Notes: generated from the sequence alone by a model not told the origin. A stretch of DNA of 64,000 nt from Paraphysomonas bandaiensis (GCA_965644295.1 CBFFRP010000434.1:124001-188000); one strand, 5' to 3'. Numbered from the stretch's first letter, positions 1 to 12,482 are shown. Numbers and translations are program-made.

Positions 1-1059
1 GCCACAGCTGCCAATCTGTTAGCTCATGTCGTAGGACTTCAGTGCTCCAACTTTGATTCAAATATGGGGGCTACTTTTGACCTCACAGATCTCGTTAGGT
101 GTGTTGATATTGATTGGCTTTATACGAGTGTCATGTATTTCCAGGACATCCGACGAGCCCAGCTATATGGTAACTGATGGGGATATTCCATGTACTACAG
201 ACGTAAGTTATACATGCGATAATTATACATGCGATAATGATATACACTTCAGGTTGTAGAACAAAACTTCACTTACATGTTCAACATTTGCGGTACTGTG
301 GCGGGTGGTGTTCCCTCTGCTTGCGCAACTCTCACTGGACTGAGCAAGGCCGGAGCACTTCAGATTGACAAAAATATCCTCAGTGACCCATCAGATGACT
401 ACTGTTTCCTTGCGGGTGCTTATGGTGACCAGGCAACTACTCTGGGACTTCTAGATCAAGAGGATCCTACGAAAGGGCTTGCGCTCACTTACTATGGAGC
501 CTACTGTAATAGCCCCGCTGTTCAACGTCGCTTCCGCATCGAGCTCATTTGTGCAGACAAGTTGAATCCTATTCCTACCCATGCACTAGAGTACGAACAT
601 TGCTCCTACACTGTGACAATGCCTTCTGTTTACGGATGTCCATTGGAGTGTCCTGTTGCCAACAGAGAACTCTGCGGAGGCAATGGACACTGTGCATATG
701 ATCAGGACAAAGCTTCCGCTCGGTGCTTCTGTAACCATGGTATACCCCTGTAGTATTAATGTTTAATATATGTAATGTGTACGCACTATGCAGGATACAA
801 GGGTAAGGACTGCAGTACGAAGTCTTCAAGTAGCGGCGACGATCTTAACTACTCCCCAGCACTGTTGGGTCTTATCATCACCCTCTTTGTAATCATTGCC
901 CTGCTGGTAGGCGGCATATTCCTCATGATTCGCCAACTTGCCGCTTACAAAGAAGATATGACAAACTATCAGGTAACTGTTTTCGATAGCTTGGTGTCAT
1001 TGTTATGTACTGACATTTTGTCGTAGGCGTTGAAAGGAGATGAATCTGAAGCAATATAA
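1..1059 (+). CDS. MRH-EGF single-pass membrane protein, 5' partial
   Basis: The reading frame is open from base 1. Exons are <1-98, 145-202, 253-739, 794-972 and 1027-1059 (855 nt, 284 residues in the window); every junction is GT-AG and keeps frame. The visible N-terminal residues look like the end of a signal peptide. Then comes a mannose-6-phosphate-receptor-homology (MRH) domain: a first Cys, the FDLTDL motif, the YMFNICG motif and later paired cysteines including YGCPLEC. An EGF-like module follows (CGGNGHC...CFCNHGYKGKDC), then one transmembrane helix (LLGLIITLFVIIALLVGGIF) and a tail of about 30 residues. MRH domains bind mannose-type glycans or act as sorting modules, as in Atg27 and cation-dependent M6P receptor relatives. 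The sequence suggests a secretory-pathway or Golgi/endosome receptor with its glycan-binding part lumenal. The added EGF module is not typical of Atg27, so I give no gene symbol. The start codon is outside the window. Confidence 0.85.
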
Positions 1060-1611
1060 AATGTATTTGTAACGCCTTGACGTCACAGTCGTAATCTAGA
1101 CCCGTTAGTTGAGCATGGGAGCAGTTAGCGCGGTGTTAGTAGTGTTATTGTTCAAATAATGTGCGGTCCTGTACTTCCGTAGTCAAGTTCTGTATAGAAT
1201 TGTATTAGCGGCCGGGCTTTATAATAACTTCTTATTCCTACTATCTGAATTAGGCTCCCACCAATTTTTTACTGTTCTAGCTACTATAAGATATATATAT
1301 CCGCTAGGAATGAACAACATCAATAAAAAGATGAAAAAAAGTACTTTTGTAGAGAATGATTTTATATGTAAGATGAAGACTGCTGAGTACTGCAGTATGA
1401 TGCGCTATGCGATCTGTATTGTGCAATAGAAGTGAGTAAGTAGTGTGCAATACGTAACGGGTGAATATAGTTACAATGAAGTCAATTCAGTTACTAATCT
1501 GTGACTATATAACAAGATATAGGAGTGACTGGTGAACACATGATAAACACATGTGATTGCCAACAGATGTCCAACAGATGTAATATGAAGTTGAAATTAA
1601 TAATACTCTAA
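1060..1611. other. 3' flank of the MRH-EGF gene, no gene seen
   Basis: AT-rich non-coding sequence after the stop codon. An AATAAA hexamer at about 1322 could serve as a polyadenylation signal. I see no ORF, RNA or repeat that I can support here. Confidence 0.5.
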
Positions 1612-2070
1612 AAGGTCAGTTGTCTATCTTCTCCAGCCGCTCTATGCGGCAGCCAAACAGCCAAATGATTCAAGACCGCAGTCGCTGGCACGTTACCACA
1701 TCCAAGGGGTCACACGCCAGAACAGTAGAAACACACGACGGAAACCGATGGTGCAACAAGGACACCTAGCTCACCCCACGCGACTACCTCTAACCCCTGC
1801 ACAAGTGGGAAGCACTTGAGATGTTCACCTTAAGGACTCAAAAATCCTGAAGTCAGTAGATGTCAGGTATATCAACATTCCTCTTGATCACTGTGTTTTC
1901 TTTGAGCGATAGAGCGAAAATGGTTGCACCTTGGTGCTTGCGGTGACACACAAGCTACTTTCGTAGCGTTAAATAGTAGAATATCAGAGTTAAGCACTAG
2001 TTAGTTTAGTTGTGATGTTAAATTAGTTTCTGATTCATATACGCCTAATAATAATAAGACCTTCACTACT
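1612..2070 (+). mobile_element. 5'-truncated LINE (family A type), 3' remnant
   Basis: At 1617-1665 the plus strand encodes LLQPLYAAAK, matching LLQPLYTAAK near the C-terminus of the full-length LINE at 6288-15682. At 1921-1980 it carries the same 3'-UTR block (TTGCACCTTGGTGCTTGCG, then TTAAATAGTAG) and ends in the family 3' terminus ACGCCTAATAATAATAAGAC near 2065. The coding part is interrupted and shortened, so this is an old dead copy lying between two tail-to-tail genes. From 2071 to 2362 I see only AT-rich spacer leading to the 3' end of SPO11. Confidence 0.75.
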
Positions 2071-2362
2071 AATAATTATAATGCCTATGTGCAAGTAAAT
2101 TGTGTGCATTGTGCAACAAAGCAAGGGTAAAGTGTTCGTGATAAGTGTAGAGCAAGCAATGTTAATTTCAGTGTAACATCCAATTCTAACTAAGAGCAAT
2201 TACCCAGTGTTGCTTCTATGACAGGAATATGATCAACACGAACATAACTATCGTATTAAACGATCAATTGTATACACTTATTACTAACTTACAGCGTTAA
2301 CTAATGAAAAATATGTACTGGATTCCAGACGACACATATACAACACGACACACTAGCATCCT

Positions 2363-4008
2363 TCAAATCCAGTCACCTTCGCGCAATTTTCTCGGAAGAA
2401 ACACTTCAGTAATGAATTGAAAACCGAAAGAACTCAATGCCTGCTCACATGCTGAAATTACACATCGGTGAACAATCCCAAGGAAAAATACCTGAATCTC
2501 TGCTTTTTCCCCAGTCTTCAACATTAATTCCAATTCCGCCACCCACTCCGGATTCTTTTGTATAAATGGTTCTTTGAGAAGCTCAGTACCCATTTTTCTG
2601 TCGTGCTCCGTTAAGGGAAGCCGACATTGAGCAGGTAGGTTGTATTTATCAAGGTCAGAAGGACGCACACCTAGCCATTTGATGTCCGGAGTAGTAAGGT
2701 GGTTAGAGTCATATGACATTCCCTTTGAACCGGAGGTGTATACAGAAAGAATCTTAAGGCCGTATGGATCACTGTCAACAAGCGCAAGCACTGGTATACA
2801 CAGCAGATCCCGAATCTGCAGTCAAACCATTACGAAAAAAAAATAAGATGTCAGGAAAATATATACCGCACCTTGCGAAGAAAGAGTCGCGACGCGACAT
2901 CAGGCTGTCCCTTCCCCGTTATAATAATACACGGGTGTTTCTGATAAAACCTATCTTCGGCCAATCGCATATACGCGGCTTCTTTTTCTACCAAAACGAT
3001 AAACTCGGCGTCGCTTGTAATATCCGTGATTTTATCGATATAAGGTGGGATAGCCTTGCCTCCCACACCCATTCTAGACACTTGAAAATCAATATACACC
3101 TCAGAATACTGTAACACACTCAATTGTAGTCAACCACACAACATGAATCACGCAGCACTACGTTATGTGAAGCACCTGGTGCAGTCGATGTAATCTCCCG
3201 CCTCTCTGTACTGAATGCGCCCAACCACGAGACCCTACAAACAGTCATGTGGTTGAAAACTAATACGTCACATAGAATTGGTATACAAAATGTGTAACAT
3301 AAACATACAAGCATGTCCCACATACTGTACACGAACCTTGTCAGAGGCTACGACATGCAGAGATGTTCGGGTGCATCCCACCATGCAAGCGACATCATCG
3401 AGCACTGCATCCGAATCACCCTGCTCTTTGAATAGCTTCACATCGGTATAAAACAGATCACGTTTGGTTATATGAATACCCTTTGAAAGAACCTGAAGGA
3501 TGACAGATTAGCGCAACAAACCGTCAGATCTTCGACAGCTTACCTCATGAACAAGCTGCATCACGCGAGCTGTAATAGCTGTCTTACGAACGTGCGAAGT
3601 ATTCATAAAGGACCGTTTAGACACCTTACTACCCAGTACATTTCTATCCAATTTTTCAATGTATCGCTGATTTCCCTCGCCCCTGTTAGGGACAGTCATC
3701 TCGAAGGTGCCTGTCTCGAGTATCTGACTGACAATAGACATCACCAGTCCCTCTATGTTCTCAATCACAGACGACTCACTGAGTTCTTGTACCTCAATCA
3801 CATCTTCCATAGGTGTGATAGATGCCGCAGTAGCGTGTTGAGTGGACCCTTTCAAGGACTCATTGAGTCTGCGGACCGCATTCAGAGTGCTGTCGGATGA
3901 CTCGGAATCAACTGGACGTTTGCGCTTGCCAGCTGGGGAAGTTCTGCTACTGCTACTGCTCTCTCCAGTCGAGACTTTCGAGGCTGTCTTTCTACTTCGC
4001 GGGGGCAT
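2363..4008 (-). CDS. SPO11: SPO11 meiotic topoisomerase-VI-A-like DNA cleaving enzyme
   Basis: Five exons on the minus strand (4008-3544, 3492-3337, 3234-3176, 3073-2872, 2815-2363) give 1335 nt, 444 residues, with all junctions in frame. A serine-rich basic N-tail is followed by the winged-helix (5Y-CAP) part, where [12 protein letters not shown] holds the catalytic tyrosine that attacks DNA. Next is [13 protein letters not shown] and the Toprim domain, with the acidic VEKEAAY strand and the metal-binding LVDSDPYG motif. SPO11 makes the double-strand breaks that start meiotic recombination in the nucleus, so this organism probably has a sexual cycle. Length and motif order are normal for the family and no lesion is visible. 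It is head-to-head with the gene at 4532. The ATG at 4008 is the first in frame and gives the usual length. Confidence 0.95.
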
Positions 4009-4531
4009 TTAAGAGTACGATAATTAGTAATGTGATGCTGGTGTATGTGTATATATGTGTGTGTATGAATCATCAGGGCATCAAGTGCAGATACTGCTGC
4101 TGTACATAGTTCAAGGTATACACTGTATACAGACCGTATACGGTTGTAGGGGATATATATGTATATCGCAAGCTCAGAGTGTGTATGTGCTGCTGTGTCT
4201 TTCATACGCACTCTGCCGTAGGCTGTACCTTGTACCGTGTAGCGTACAGCAGGTACAGCAGGTACAGCAGGTAGAGTAGGTAGAGTAGGTCGGTGTATGT
4301 GATGCTGTCTGTTAAGTAGATACATCAGTATGGAATGCCGGGTCACTAGACATCGCGAACATTGCTAGCCATCATCCTCAATAAATCGCGAATAAACCAG
4401 CGTGCAGGCTCCTCGCGTGTACGTATACATACAGTAGCGGCAGGGTCTATTCATTAGCACCGTATAGATAGATAGATAGATACATATATACATACGTCGA
4501 TTCCTATAGAGAGAGCAGTGTTTTAGAAGAT
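4009..4531. promoter_or_regulatory. shared divergent promoter, SPO11 / glycosyltransferase-like gene
   Basis: This 523-bp gap lies between two start codons that face away from each other. It contains a short GGTACAGCA-type 9-bp repeat run near 4250-4290 that drifts into GGTAGAGTA units, and a GATA run near 4466-4482. No transposon or ORF is visible. The assignment as a two-way promoter rests on position only. Confidence 0.5.
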
Positions 4532-5839
4532 ATGTGGAATCATGTGTTAATCACAGTCGCAGTGGTAGCTATAGCTCATTCGGACACATCTGTACCGCGC
4601 TTTCGTGTTCCTCGCCGACTTGACAGAGCACTCCCGAAGGGTCTCGTGAATCAAACATCAGACGAAGCTGAATATTTAGGCTACCATAAGTGCTATGATG
4701 CGGGCGAAGCATATGGAGCATCTTACCTAATCTCCAAAGAGCATCTTATTCTTCAGAATACGAACTATAGCTTGAATTGGGTCAACTGTGAGATGGCCTC
4801 TTTTATAATGATGCACCAGCGTAACAGGGCCCTTCGAAAGGGCACTCCGGGCACTATAATTCAATCACTGGATGTCCTGGACTTTGCTGCCATCCATCTA
4901 TCTGCTTATGAACGAGTGTTGCGGCGATATGGTAGACTCGTCAAAAAGCAAACTTTTCCAGGGACTGTTGAGGTATGTTGGGTTGTATTGTCTACACTAA
5001 ATGCTCACTTACAATGTATAATGGCGTGTCCAGGTCGTGCGTACAGTAACTCAGACAATGATTAATCGCCGAGACTCAGGGGTATATGTTGATCGATCGA
5101 TACCGGAGCTTAATCGCACACTGGTTGTTATGCCTTTCTTAGGCACCGGAATGGGGAGTGGGCATTCAGTACTTGCGAATCGATATGAGTATCTAAAAGC
5201 TTGCTTTTGGAGTATATACCCTGAAATGCCTCATATTGTAGTGGGAGTCACCAGTCAAGCAGATTATGACTACTGCAGGCATGAGTCAGGGCTGCCCTTC
5301 TATGATGTGATTTACAATCGAAATCTTCCTAAAGGTGCATCGAACCCAGTTAGCACGGTGCAGCAAGTGAAAGCGAGATTCCTTAATGGTACATATGATT
5401 TTGACTACATGTTTTTTACCGAGAGTGATCAAGTTTTGGTAATGCGAGAAGCCCGGCAGTTATACGACATCCTCCAGAATAACCCTCGATACATCATAAT
5501 ACCTCATCGCCTGATGCCATATCCGCACGTGGTAGGTGAAATCTTGTGCCACCTCTGTGCACTAATTTTTGTCACTCATTGATAAAGGTTGTTAAAATGA
5601 GGTTGAAGAGAGGGCTTGTTCGCACTGTTGATCATGATCATGGATGGCGTAATATGAGCTGCTGTATGCAACGGCAAAATTGTCGACACCGCAAAGACTG
5701 GATTCCGCTTCTAAATCCTGCGGTTCCACTGCTCAGCATATATGGCCTCATAACCCCACTTGGAAATTCCAATTTCTTGGACGAAGTGTACCACTCCTGT
5801 TCTATGACTTTGTCGGAAAGGTTGGAGTTCTGTCCGTAA
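4532..5839 (+). CDS. secreted or lumenal glycosyltransferase-like protein, family uncertain
   Basis: Three exons (4532-4972, 5034-5531, 5588-5839; 1191 nt, 396 residues) join in frame at GT-AG sites. The N-terminus (MWNHVLITVAVVAIAHS) is a probable signal peptide or signal anchor. The middle exon has a Rossmann-like alternation: RTLVVMPFLGTG, then HIVVGVTSQADYDYC, then DYMFFTESDQVLVM. The last resembles the acidic strand-end motif that binds nucleotide-sugar metal in GT-A enzymes, although the exact DXD is absent. Several NXS/T sites and a cysteine-rich C-terminus fit a lumenal protein. I do not recognise the family; 'glycosyltransferase-like' is inference from fold pattern and location signals. 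It is divergently paired with SPO11. Confidence 0.75.
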
Positions 5840-6202
5840 GATTTCATCGCTTAGGGTCATAAATGTAAAATTTATAGTTGATAGTGAGAAGTTGTACATC
5901 GTAATGAAATGAGCATTGTTCTATTGAAGACTTACTAAGAATGGCATTTGCTCATACCGTAAGTACACCACACACTGGGTAAACCACGCCGTTGCTTATC
6001 AACTGACTAGTGGTCGTCGAAAAAACAACACTACCACAACATTACAGTTTAGATGTCACTCATATGTTAATAAGCATATTCCAAGGTACACAAAACTATT
6101 CGCATATTCCAAGTTTTAAACTAAATCCCCACATCTTACTTCAAACTTCTAACTAGGTATCAACTCATTTTTGCATGTTGCTCTTCCAGCACCTGCTACA
6201 CT
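5840..6202. other. intergenic spacer, no gene seen
   Basis: AT-rich 3' flank of the preceding gene. I see no supported feature until the solo LTR that begins at 6203. Confidence 0.5.
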
Positions 6203-6356
6203 TGTTGAACTACAACCAACTCTTACGTGCGTACTTGATATTAGAATATGGATCTTATTCTAGTATATTCAGTATGTCACTTCAAGAATTCTCTGCCCTA
6301 CGATGGCAAATACAGTCCAACATAAAGTTTCACTCTATTAACCAGCTCCAAGCCCA

Positions 6357-9300
6357 ATGTCTCTATTGAGACTGTGGCTGAGTCACATCAGTGTGCCCAG
6401 GGCCTTTTACACTCCCTTACTGCTGCATTTTGTTGACCACCACGCTTCCGACAAATTACCTGTCACACCATGTTGTACACGCTCCAAGCCCCCCTGCCTG
6501 GCCTTGCAACCTTCACCCTACTCAACTACTTCAGTTAAACCACGTGCCTGCACCAATGCAGCGCTGACCGCACCTACGTGCTATCCCCTCAGCAGACAAC
6601 TTCGTCTCACCCATCGCTTTCTACGGCTACAACCTCTCAGAACATGGCTCGTGCGAGCAGGCTCACGAAAACGACCCCCATGGACCCCCTATGCAATCAC
6701 TGAATACTCTCGATCCCTCTCAACTGTGCAACAGGGCTGCCTTCTGCCGCCCACTCAACCCAACCCAACATGGTTTGTCTGTGGTCCATCCACCCAGCAG
6801 GCTACCCCCTCACCCTGTTCACCTATCACCCCCACAGCCCATCCATCTCATTGGATAGACACTGTATTCCGCATACGGTATACTCGACTACTGTACTACT
6901 GTGTCCTACAGGATGTATACCATTCCGTGTATACCTCTACTGCTGTTGGACACATCACCATGTCCATGTACCTGTCTACCTGTACTGTTAGACACATCAC
7001 CATGTCCATGTACCTGTCTACCTGTACTGTTGGACACATCACCATGTCCATGTACCTGTCTACCTGTACTGTTGGACACATCACCAGCTCTCTCTCACTG
7101 TCCAACACACTCATAACACCACTGCAGTGTCATACACACACACAGTACACTCTACCTCCTCCTAGAAAACCCCCAGACAAACTATCGCCTCTCCCTTACT
7201 GGGCGTACTGGTCCACCCACTATTCCTCCTTCCTTCCACAAACTCAATTCCTTCCATCTTATGATGTGTTTTGCTCCAACGATCACTTCTTCCTGGACAC
7301 CAAATACCCGGTGGAGTTGGAACTACACGCGCTACTCGAGAGAATTCCTGACCTCGTCATCATGCGTCTCCAAAATGTGTTGCAATGTCATTCCAAGGGA
7401 ATGCAAGGAGTCCACCGTGCCAGGTCCATCAACCATCCCTCCCACGCCCTTCAGGGGAAGGAATTCTCCTCCGATAACAGCGGTGACGGACCCAGCAAAT
7501 CCACCCACACATTACCCTTACCCACTAAGGATGCCACCACACCGTATGCAACGTTATTTGACTATTTCCCAGTCAAACGGAAGCCACCTACCACCAACCT
7601 TACTCAACTGAACACCATGGGAACTCCAGCATTAGCCCCAGACGGCCCATCCTCACTCTCCACTACCACTCCTGACCTCAGGCCGGATGTACTGCCCAAG
7701 GATATTGCCACATACCCCCTACACTACACAGAGGGCCGGGGTCACACGCCCTTTCACTCCGATCTGCTGAACAACTGGGTTAGATATGATGAAACCCAAA
7801 CCATTGCTGCCTCCCCACAGGGAAACCTTTTAAAAGAAATATACGCACACATGCTATCCCCTGCCTGTTTAGACATATGGGAAGGATTCATAGCCAAGGC
7901 TTCCAGGACGGACAACTATGATCTCATGATATCATTCACGCTACCAGAGCACAAATTGGACACCACGCACAGCGCCCTACTAGTTGCCCAGCATCTCGCG
8001 AATGGCAACAAACCCTGGGCAGACTCCACTCATGTTGTATCTAGGCATGTGCGGACCCTTTGCCTGACAAAGGGTATTCCCTCAACAGCCACTGTCACTC
8101 TCCGTAAGACACTTATGCAATATGAATCCTCGAATCCACACACAGGACTACATCTAGACACGGAGGATTTCCAACTGCTACTCGATCTTCTCTCCATACC
8201 ATACAGACTATGGGACGCTGTTCAACCGCACCTGGCGCCTGGTTGGGCACAGCTATCACCATTCTCCAGACAGGCACTAACAGTGCACGCTTCTACCAAC
8301 ACTGTGGTAACCCATGACATCATACGCAGCCAGCATGGGTTTCACATACTAAATGCAACAAATATCCCCACCTCCATCATGCACGCTCTAACACGAACTC
8401 AGGAGCGGCTATCCTGTTTTCTACAACACCAGACCTCCAGACAGAGCACCAACATCATCTGGACTTCTGAACCGTCAACTGTACCATCTATGCTACATGA
8501 GCAAAGAGAGCAACAGGAACAGAGGGAAGTAATTGCAGTCTCCTTGTCACCGAGAGCTCGACGTCAACTACGGCAGATGAACCCCACGGACCGTCGACAA
8601 CTCAGGCTCCATATGTGCGACATGAGCAGAGTCTATCGCCTCACCCTCAGACCCTCAGCCCTTCGCACACAACAACATATCCCAAGTGATGGATACTGCG
8701 CATACAGCACACTCTATCATCTGCACATTCTTGCTTCAAGCAGGCCACACACTCGCTCCTGTCTGAAATTAGACCTCAAACAACGCAAGGACCGTCACAC
8801 GCTAGCATCTTTTATAAATACATTAGGCACCCAAGCGTTCGACACAATGCAACGGGAGTGCATGGCCCATCACACACTTCAGCCACTACGACATAAGTTG
8901 GATCACGCACAGGCCGCACTTTTAATACCTGCCAAAACAACATACACTACGGAGGACGACATAACTCACTGGCTCTCAGTGCGAGAGGTACACCTTTTAG
9001 CCTCTACTATCAACCCCTGCACGACGTGGGCGCAAAATGGTAATTATCTCAGCATTGTAGGTATCCCTACTGACAAAGTAGCTTATAACATCGCATGGAA
9101 GGTGGAGGAACTTAGGAACGCTATTCGTGATAACTACTACCATGTCATACTACAAGATGCTCACTACTTCCTCTTAGACCCTGCCGGTCTTTCTACTGCC
9201 CTAGACAACGCCCTACTATCTCTTGAAAACACCTTGGCCACCAGTATACTCTCAACGTCTGACCCCATCGCTCCACCTACACTTCCCGCGGACTCAATCA

Positions 9301-11390
9301 CGAACAACAATAGGACATCAAAGACGACCAGCACCAGAACAACCTCGTCCAGCAGCACCAAGCCAGCACGAACAAATCGACAGATTCTGCAGGCTTCAAC
9401 CCCTGGAGCACTACCATCGCACAAGAAGATGCAGTTGAAACACGCCCAAACTGCGTTGACAAGTCGATGCCAGCCAACCCGGAAAGCCAAAAAGGTCGTA
9501 AATTACGATGAAAGTGACCAACCAACGAACCTTCACAACTCACACCAATCCACGACCACACGAACGATCAGACCAACTCCAGCACTTGATACCACCAGCT
9601 GGGACAAGGACTGGTCAAGAAAGTTCTACATTGCGTACGCCGATAACACTGCCAAAGGACTATCCCTTTATGCGAAGAACACATTCCCAGCAGACGTCAT
9701 CATTGCTGAGTACAAAGGCAAACGCTATCCACTAACAAAGCTGAGTCAGTCTGCAAGGCGTTCTGATTACATAGTTCAAGACAGTACGGGTACCTTCGCA
9801 ATAGATGGCTTTGACCAAGTCCGACAATGTGTAACATGCGAAGCTGGGTATATTAATGTCCCGGTAGCCACAAACATGGCTAATGTCAAGTTTGTCACGA
9901 AAAATAAACGCCTCTATGTCCGTACAATACGTCCCATTGCTAAGGATGAAGAACTTCTCATCAACTACGGGCATCATTACTGGTGTGATCAACGCTGGCC
10001 ACTTGAGATATTAATCCAAGCCAGGGCTGCGTACGACAGCGACATAGGCGGTGCCAATAAAGCAGTATGGGACAGACTCCTTGCAGACAAGAGTGGAACT
10101 CCTACAGAGACCTCCAGCAGCATCCCCAAGGCTCCCTCGGGAGCAGCCATGGGACTCCGACTCTCCACATGGAACACAAATGGCAATCCGGCATCTCACA
10201 CAGGCAAAGTCCAAGCTATCATCCGACACTTTAAGCGGCAAAAATTGGACGTGCTCCTATTACAGGATGTCCGTCTAACAGAAACTCAGGCCAACTTCTT
10301 CACACGTATCATAGAAGATGCAATCCAGGGATCAAGAATATGCCTCTTCCTCAGCAAGCAGCCAAAACTGACTTCAAGAGACCCACTAATGGGGGGTACA
10401 GTAGTCATAATCAGCGAATACTGGAAGCGCCGTCTCGCCTTCACAAAGGCTGACTTTACGGGACTTGGTTTAGTGAGCCGACTAGAGTTCAAAACGTCGG
10501 TGGCGCACACCCTAGTACTAATAAGCGTCTATCTACCCCCGAAGCCATCCACGCCAGGCTCTTGCACATTATGGAGCAAATTGACCAAGCTAGGGAGAGC
10601 GTCCCGTGGTATCTGTACTGCTGACCCCTACAAGCTCCTATGCAACATCCTTACGAAATGGGTCACTAAAGCCAGAGCCAAGGACCATACTGTCATTGTC
10701 GCCGGCGACTTCAATGGCTCCATGGAGACGAATCCGAAAGGCAGAGACATACGACCACTTGCCGACAAACTCCAACTGGCTGCACCACTCCATGAGCTTC
10801 TCCTACCCAGGAAAACATATCATACCTTCCACAGATTAGACAAAGGAATATCGCGGATCGATCATATTCTACACACGCCGTTACTTCCGAACATGTCTGT
10901 TACGGACACTGGCTGCCTTGACTCCCCCTCACTACTCGCAGCAGCCTTCGATCATCGACCGGTCTGGGTCGGTTTCACTGTACCAGTCAATCTTGACCCT
11001 CGACCACCTGAGTCGCACCTCCGAATCCCCCCCCGTCTCAATGTAAACCCGAAGGACTCCAAGGAAGTACAGGCATACACCGCAAGACTCCTCCAACTTC
11101 ATGCACAACTACCACATTTAGACAACGGATCGTCTGCCATACTCCCTCCTGAGGTGGCAGCCAACAGACTAGCGGCCATCCATCACATAACCCTCCAGGC
11201 TTCGCTTGAAGCGAAGCGTCCTGCATGTACTTATAGCACACGACTACACGAACGTTGTCAGCGCAAACGCTCAAAGTTCAAGAATGGCTTTTCCCCGGAA
11301 ATGAGAGTAATACAGGAAGGAATGATCATGGTTTTGCGGATTATCCAAAAGATGTTCAATTCTGCCGGATACAAACGGCATGGATGGCGC
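6357..11390 (+). CDS. LINE ORF, segment 1: unknown N-region, OTU-like protease, SET-like domain, AP endonuclease
   Basis: The frame is open from the ATG at 6357 to a stop at 11642, but similarity to the LINE protein leaves this frame near 11330-11390. Residues 1-770 are Pro/Thr/His-rich and unrecognised. About residue 775, SDGYCAY matches the OTU catalytic D-G-x-C block; WLSVREVHLLA and DAHYFLL (about 934) match the later OTU motifs, the latter with the catalytic His. Residues 1081-1215 resemble a SET methyltransferase core (AKGLSLYA near its start, KDEELLINYG near its end). Residues 1267-1535 are an exonuclease-endonuclease-phosphatase nuclease: LSTWNTNGN, LLLQDVRL, AGDFNG, RIDHI and DHRPVW. 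The nuclease would nick target DNA and the OTU domain would cleave ubiquitin-like or polyprotein bonds. The SET role is unknown. The true start could be later than 6357. Confidence 0.85.
6946..7086 (+). repeat. 42-bp tandem repeat inside the LINE ORF
   Basis: About 3.3 copies of a 42-bp unit (GGACACATCACCATGTCCAT... followed by GTACCTGTCTACC) occur with few differences. As 42 is a multiple of three, the frame is kept and the repeat encodes a 14-residue unit containing HITMSMYLSTCTV. This suggests either a weakly constrained coding stretch or 5'-UTR-like sequence that happens to be open. Confidence 0.85.
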
Positions 11391-12482
11391 GGCCCCGGCA
11401 ACCACCCCCACCCACGAAATCATCACTGCATGGTTCATCCGATGGGACTCCTATCTCAGGAGTTCTCAGGGTCACATCAAAGGCATATCAGACATCAACT
11501 TCTGGTGCAGCCATCGCAACGCGGACCCACGAGTAATCCTGGGTTGGAACGAAAAGCAAGCCACCAAGAAAAACCTTCTCCGAATTGCCTTGCGACTGAG
11601 AGGACTTCTTCATGGAAGAGCCAGGACAGAAATGCGGACTAGACTCACGGCTCGCACCAATCAGATGGAGGCACTGCTACAGCAGAAAAGACTTCAAGCA
11701 ATTCTTCAGAAAATTGGTCTCAAGGTCAAAACACCACTCCGACTTACCACGGTGAAAACAACTGACGGACACATCCTCACAACACCGCAAGACATTCATG
11801 AAGGCATTAATGCGCACTTCCGTGAACATCATGCCAAACCTCCTGGACTTGACCCTGTAGCACAACAGCTCCAGGATGACCCTACATGGTGGAAATCCCT
11901 TCTTGATCCGGGCTCAGCGACATGCCAGGAACCACTCCACCCCCGCTCGAAAATCCCTCTTCCCCTGCAACTGGGGTTACGACGGGCCCTTTGTACCAAG
12001 ACCACTCCGGCCATGGCAGCCACACTCAAATCTACTCTTGCAAAAGACATCACCCAGGATGAATTCTACTGCACACTTCACTCTCTCTCCTTCAACCGCG
12101 CGCCTGGACCCTCAATGGTCTCCTCCAACATGGTCAAATCCTGGCCACCGGTAGTTCAGCGAGAGGCTTACATCCTCACCAGATCTCTCTGGAAACATAA
12201 ACATGTGCCCATTTGGTGGAGAGACAGGGTAATGTCTCCCATTCTCAAGAAACCAGGAGAATCCTCCCTCACTAATCTCCGACCGATTGGTCTGCTTGAA
12301 GTCAGTAGGAAAATATTAACAAGGATAATCACTCATAGAATTCTTACCGTATGGGAGGAACAGAAAGTTTTGCATCCGTCCCAGCATGGTTATCGCTGGA
12401 GGAACGGGACGGACACAGCGATACTAAGGGTACTCGCGGCTGCAGGAAGAAGCAAGACGAAAAGGCGACCAGCATATATGTA
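11380..12482 (+). CDS. LINE ORF, segment 2: linker and N-terminal half of reverse transcriptase
   Basis: This is the +1-shifted continuation of segment 1. It carries a basic linker (RARTEMRTRLTARTNQMEAL), then RT blocks: FNRAPGPSMVSSNMVK (block 1-2 type), SPILKKPGE, LRPIGLLEVSRKILTRI and QHGYRWRNGTDTAI. The frame runs to a stop at 12525, but from about 12482 the RT continues in the next frame as TLWDFKKAFDSI, so the last codons here are out of frame. The break lies inside the RT palm, so this copy cannot make full RT without frameshifting. It could be a mutation or a base-calling error. Confidence 0.85.

Noticed and set aside
6946-7086. CRISPR-like array
   Set aside because: The 42-bp units are contiguous without spacers, lie in a eukaryotic LINE and keep the reading frame; this is a tandem coding repeat.
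9164-9490. Minus-strand ORFs inside the LINE (also 13941-14342 and 14500-14718)
   Set aside because: They are antisense shadows of conserved plus-strand RT, RNase H and finger coding sequence.
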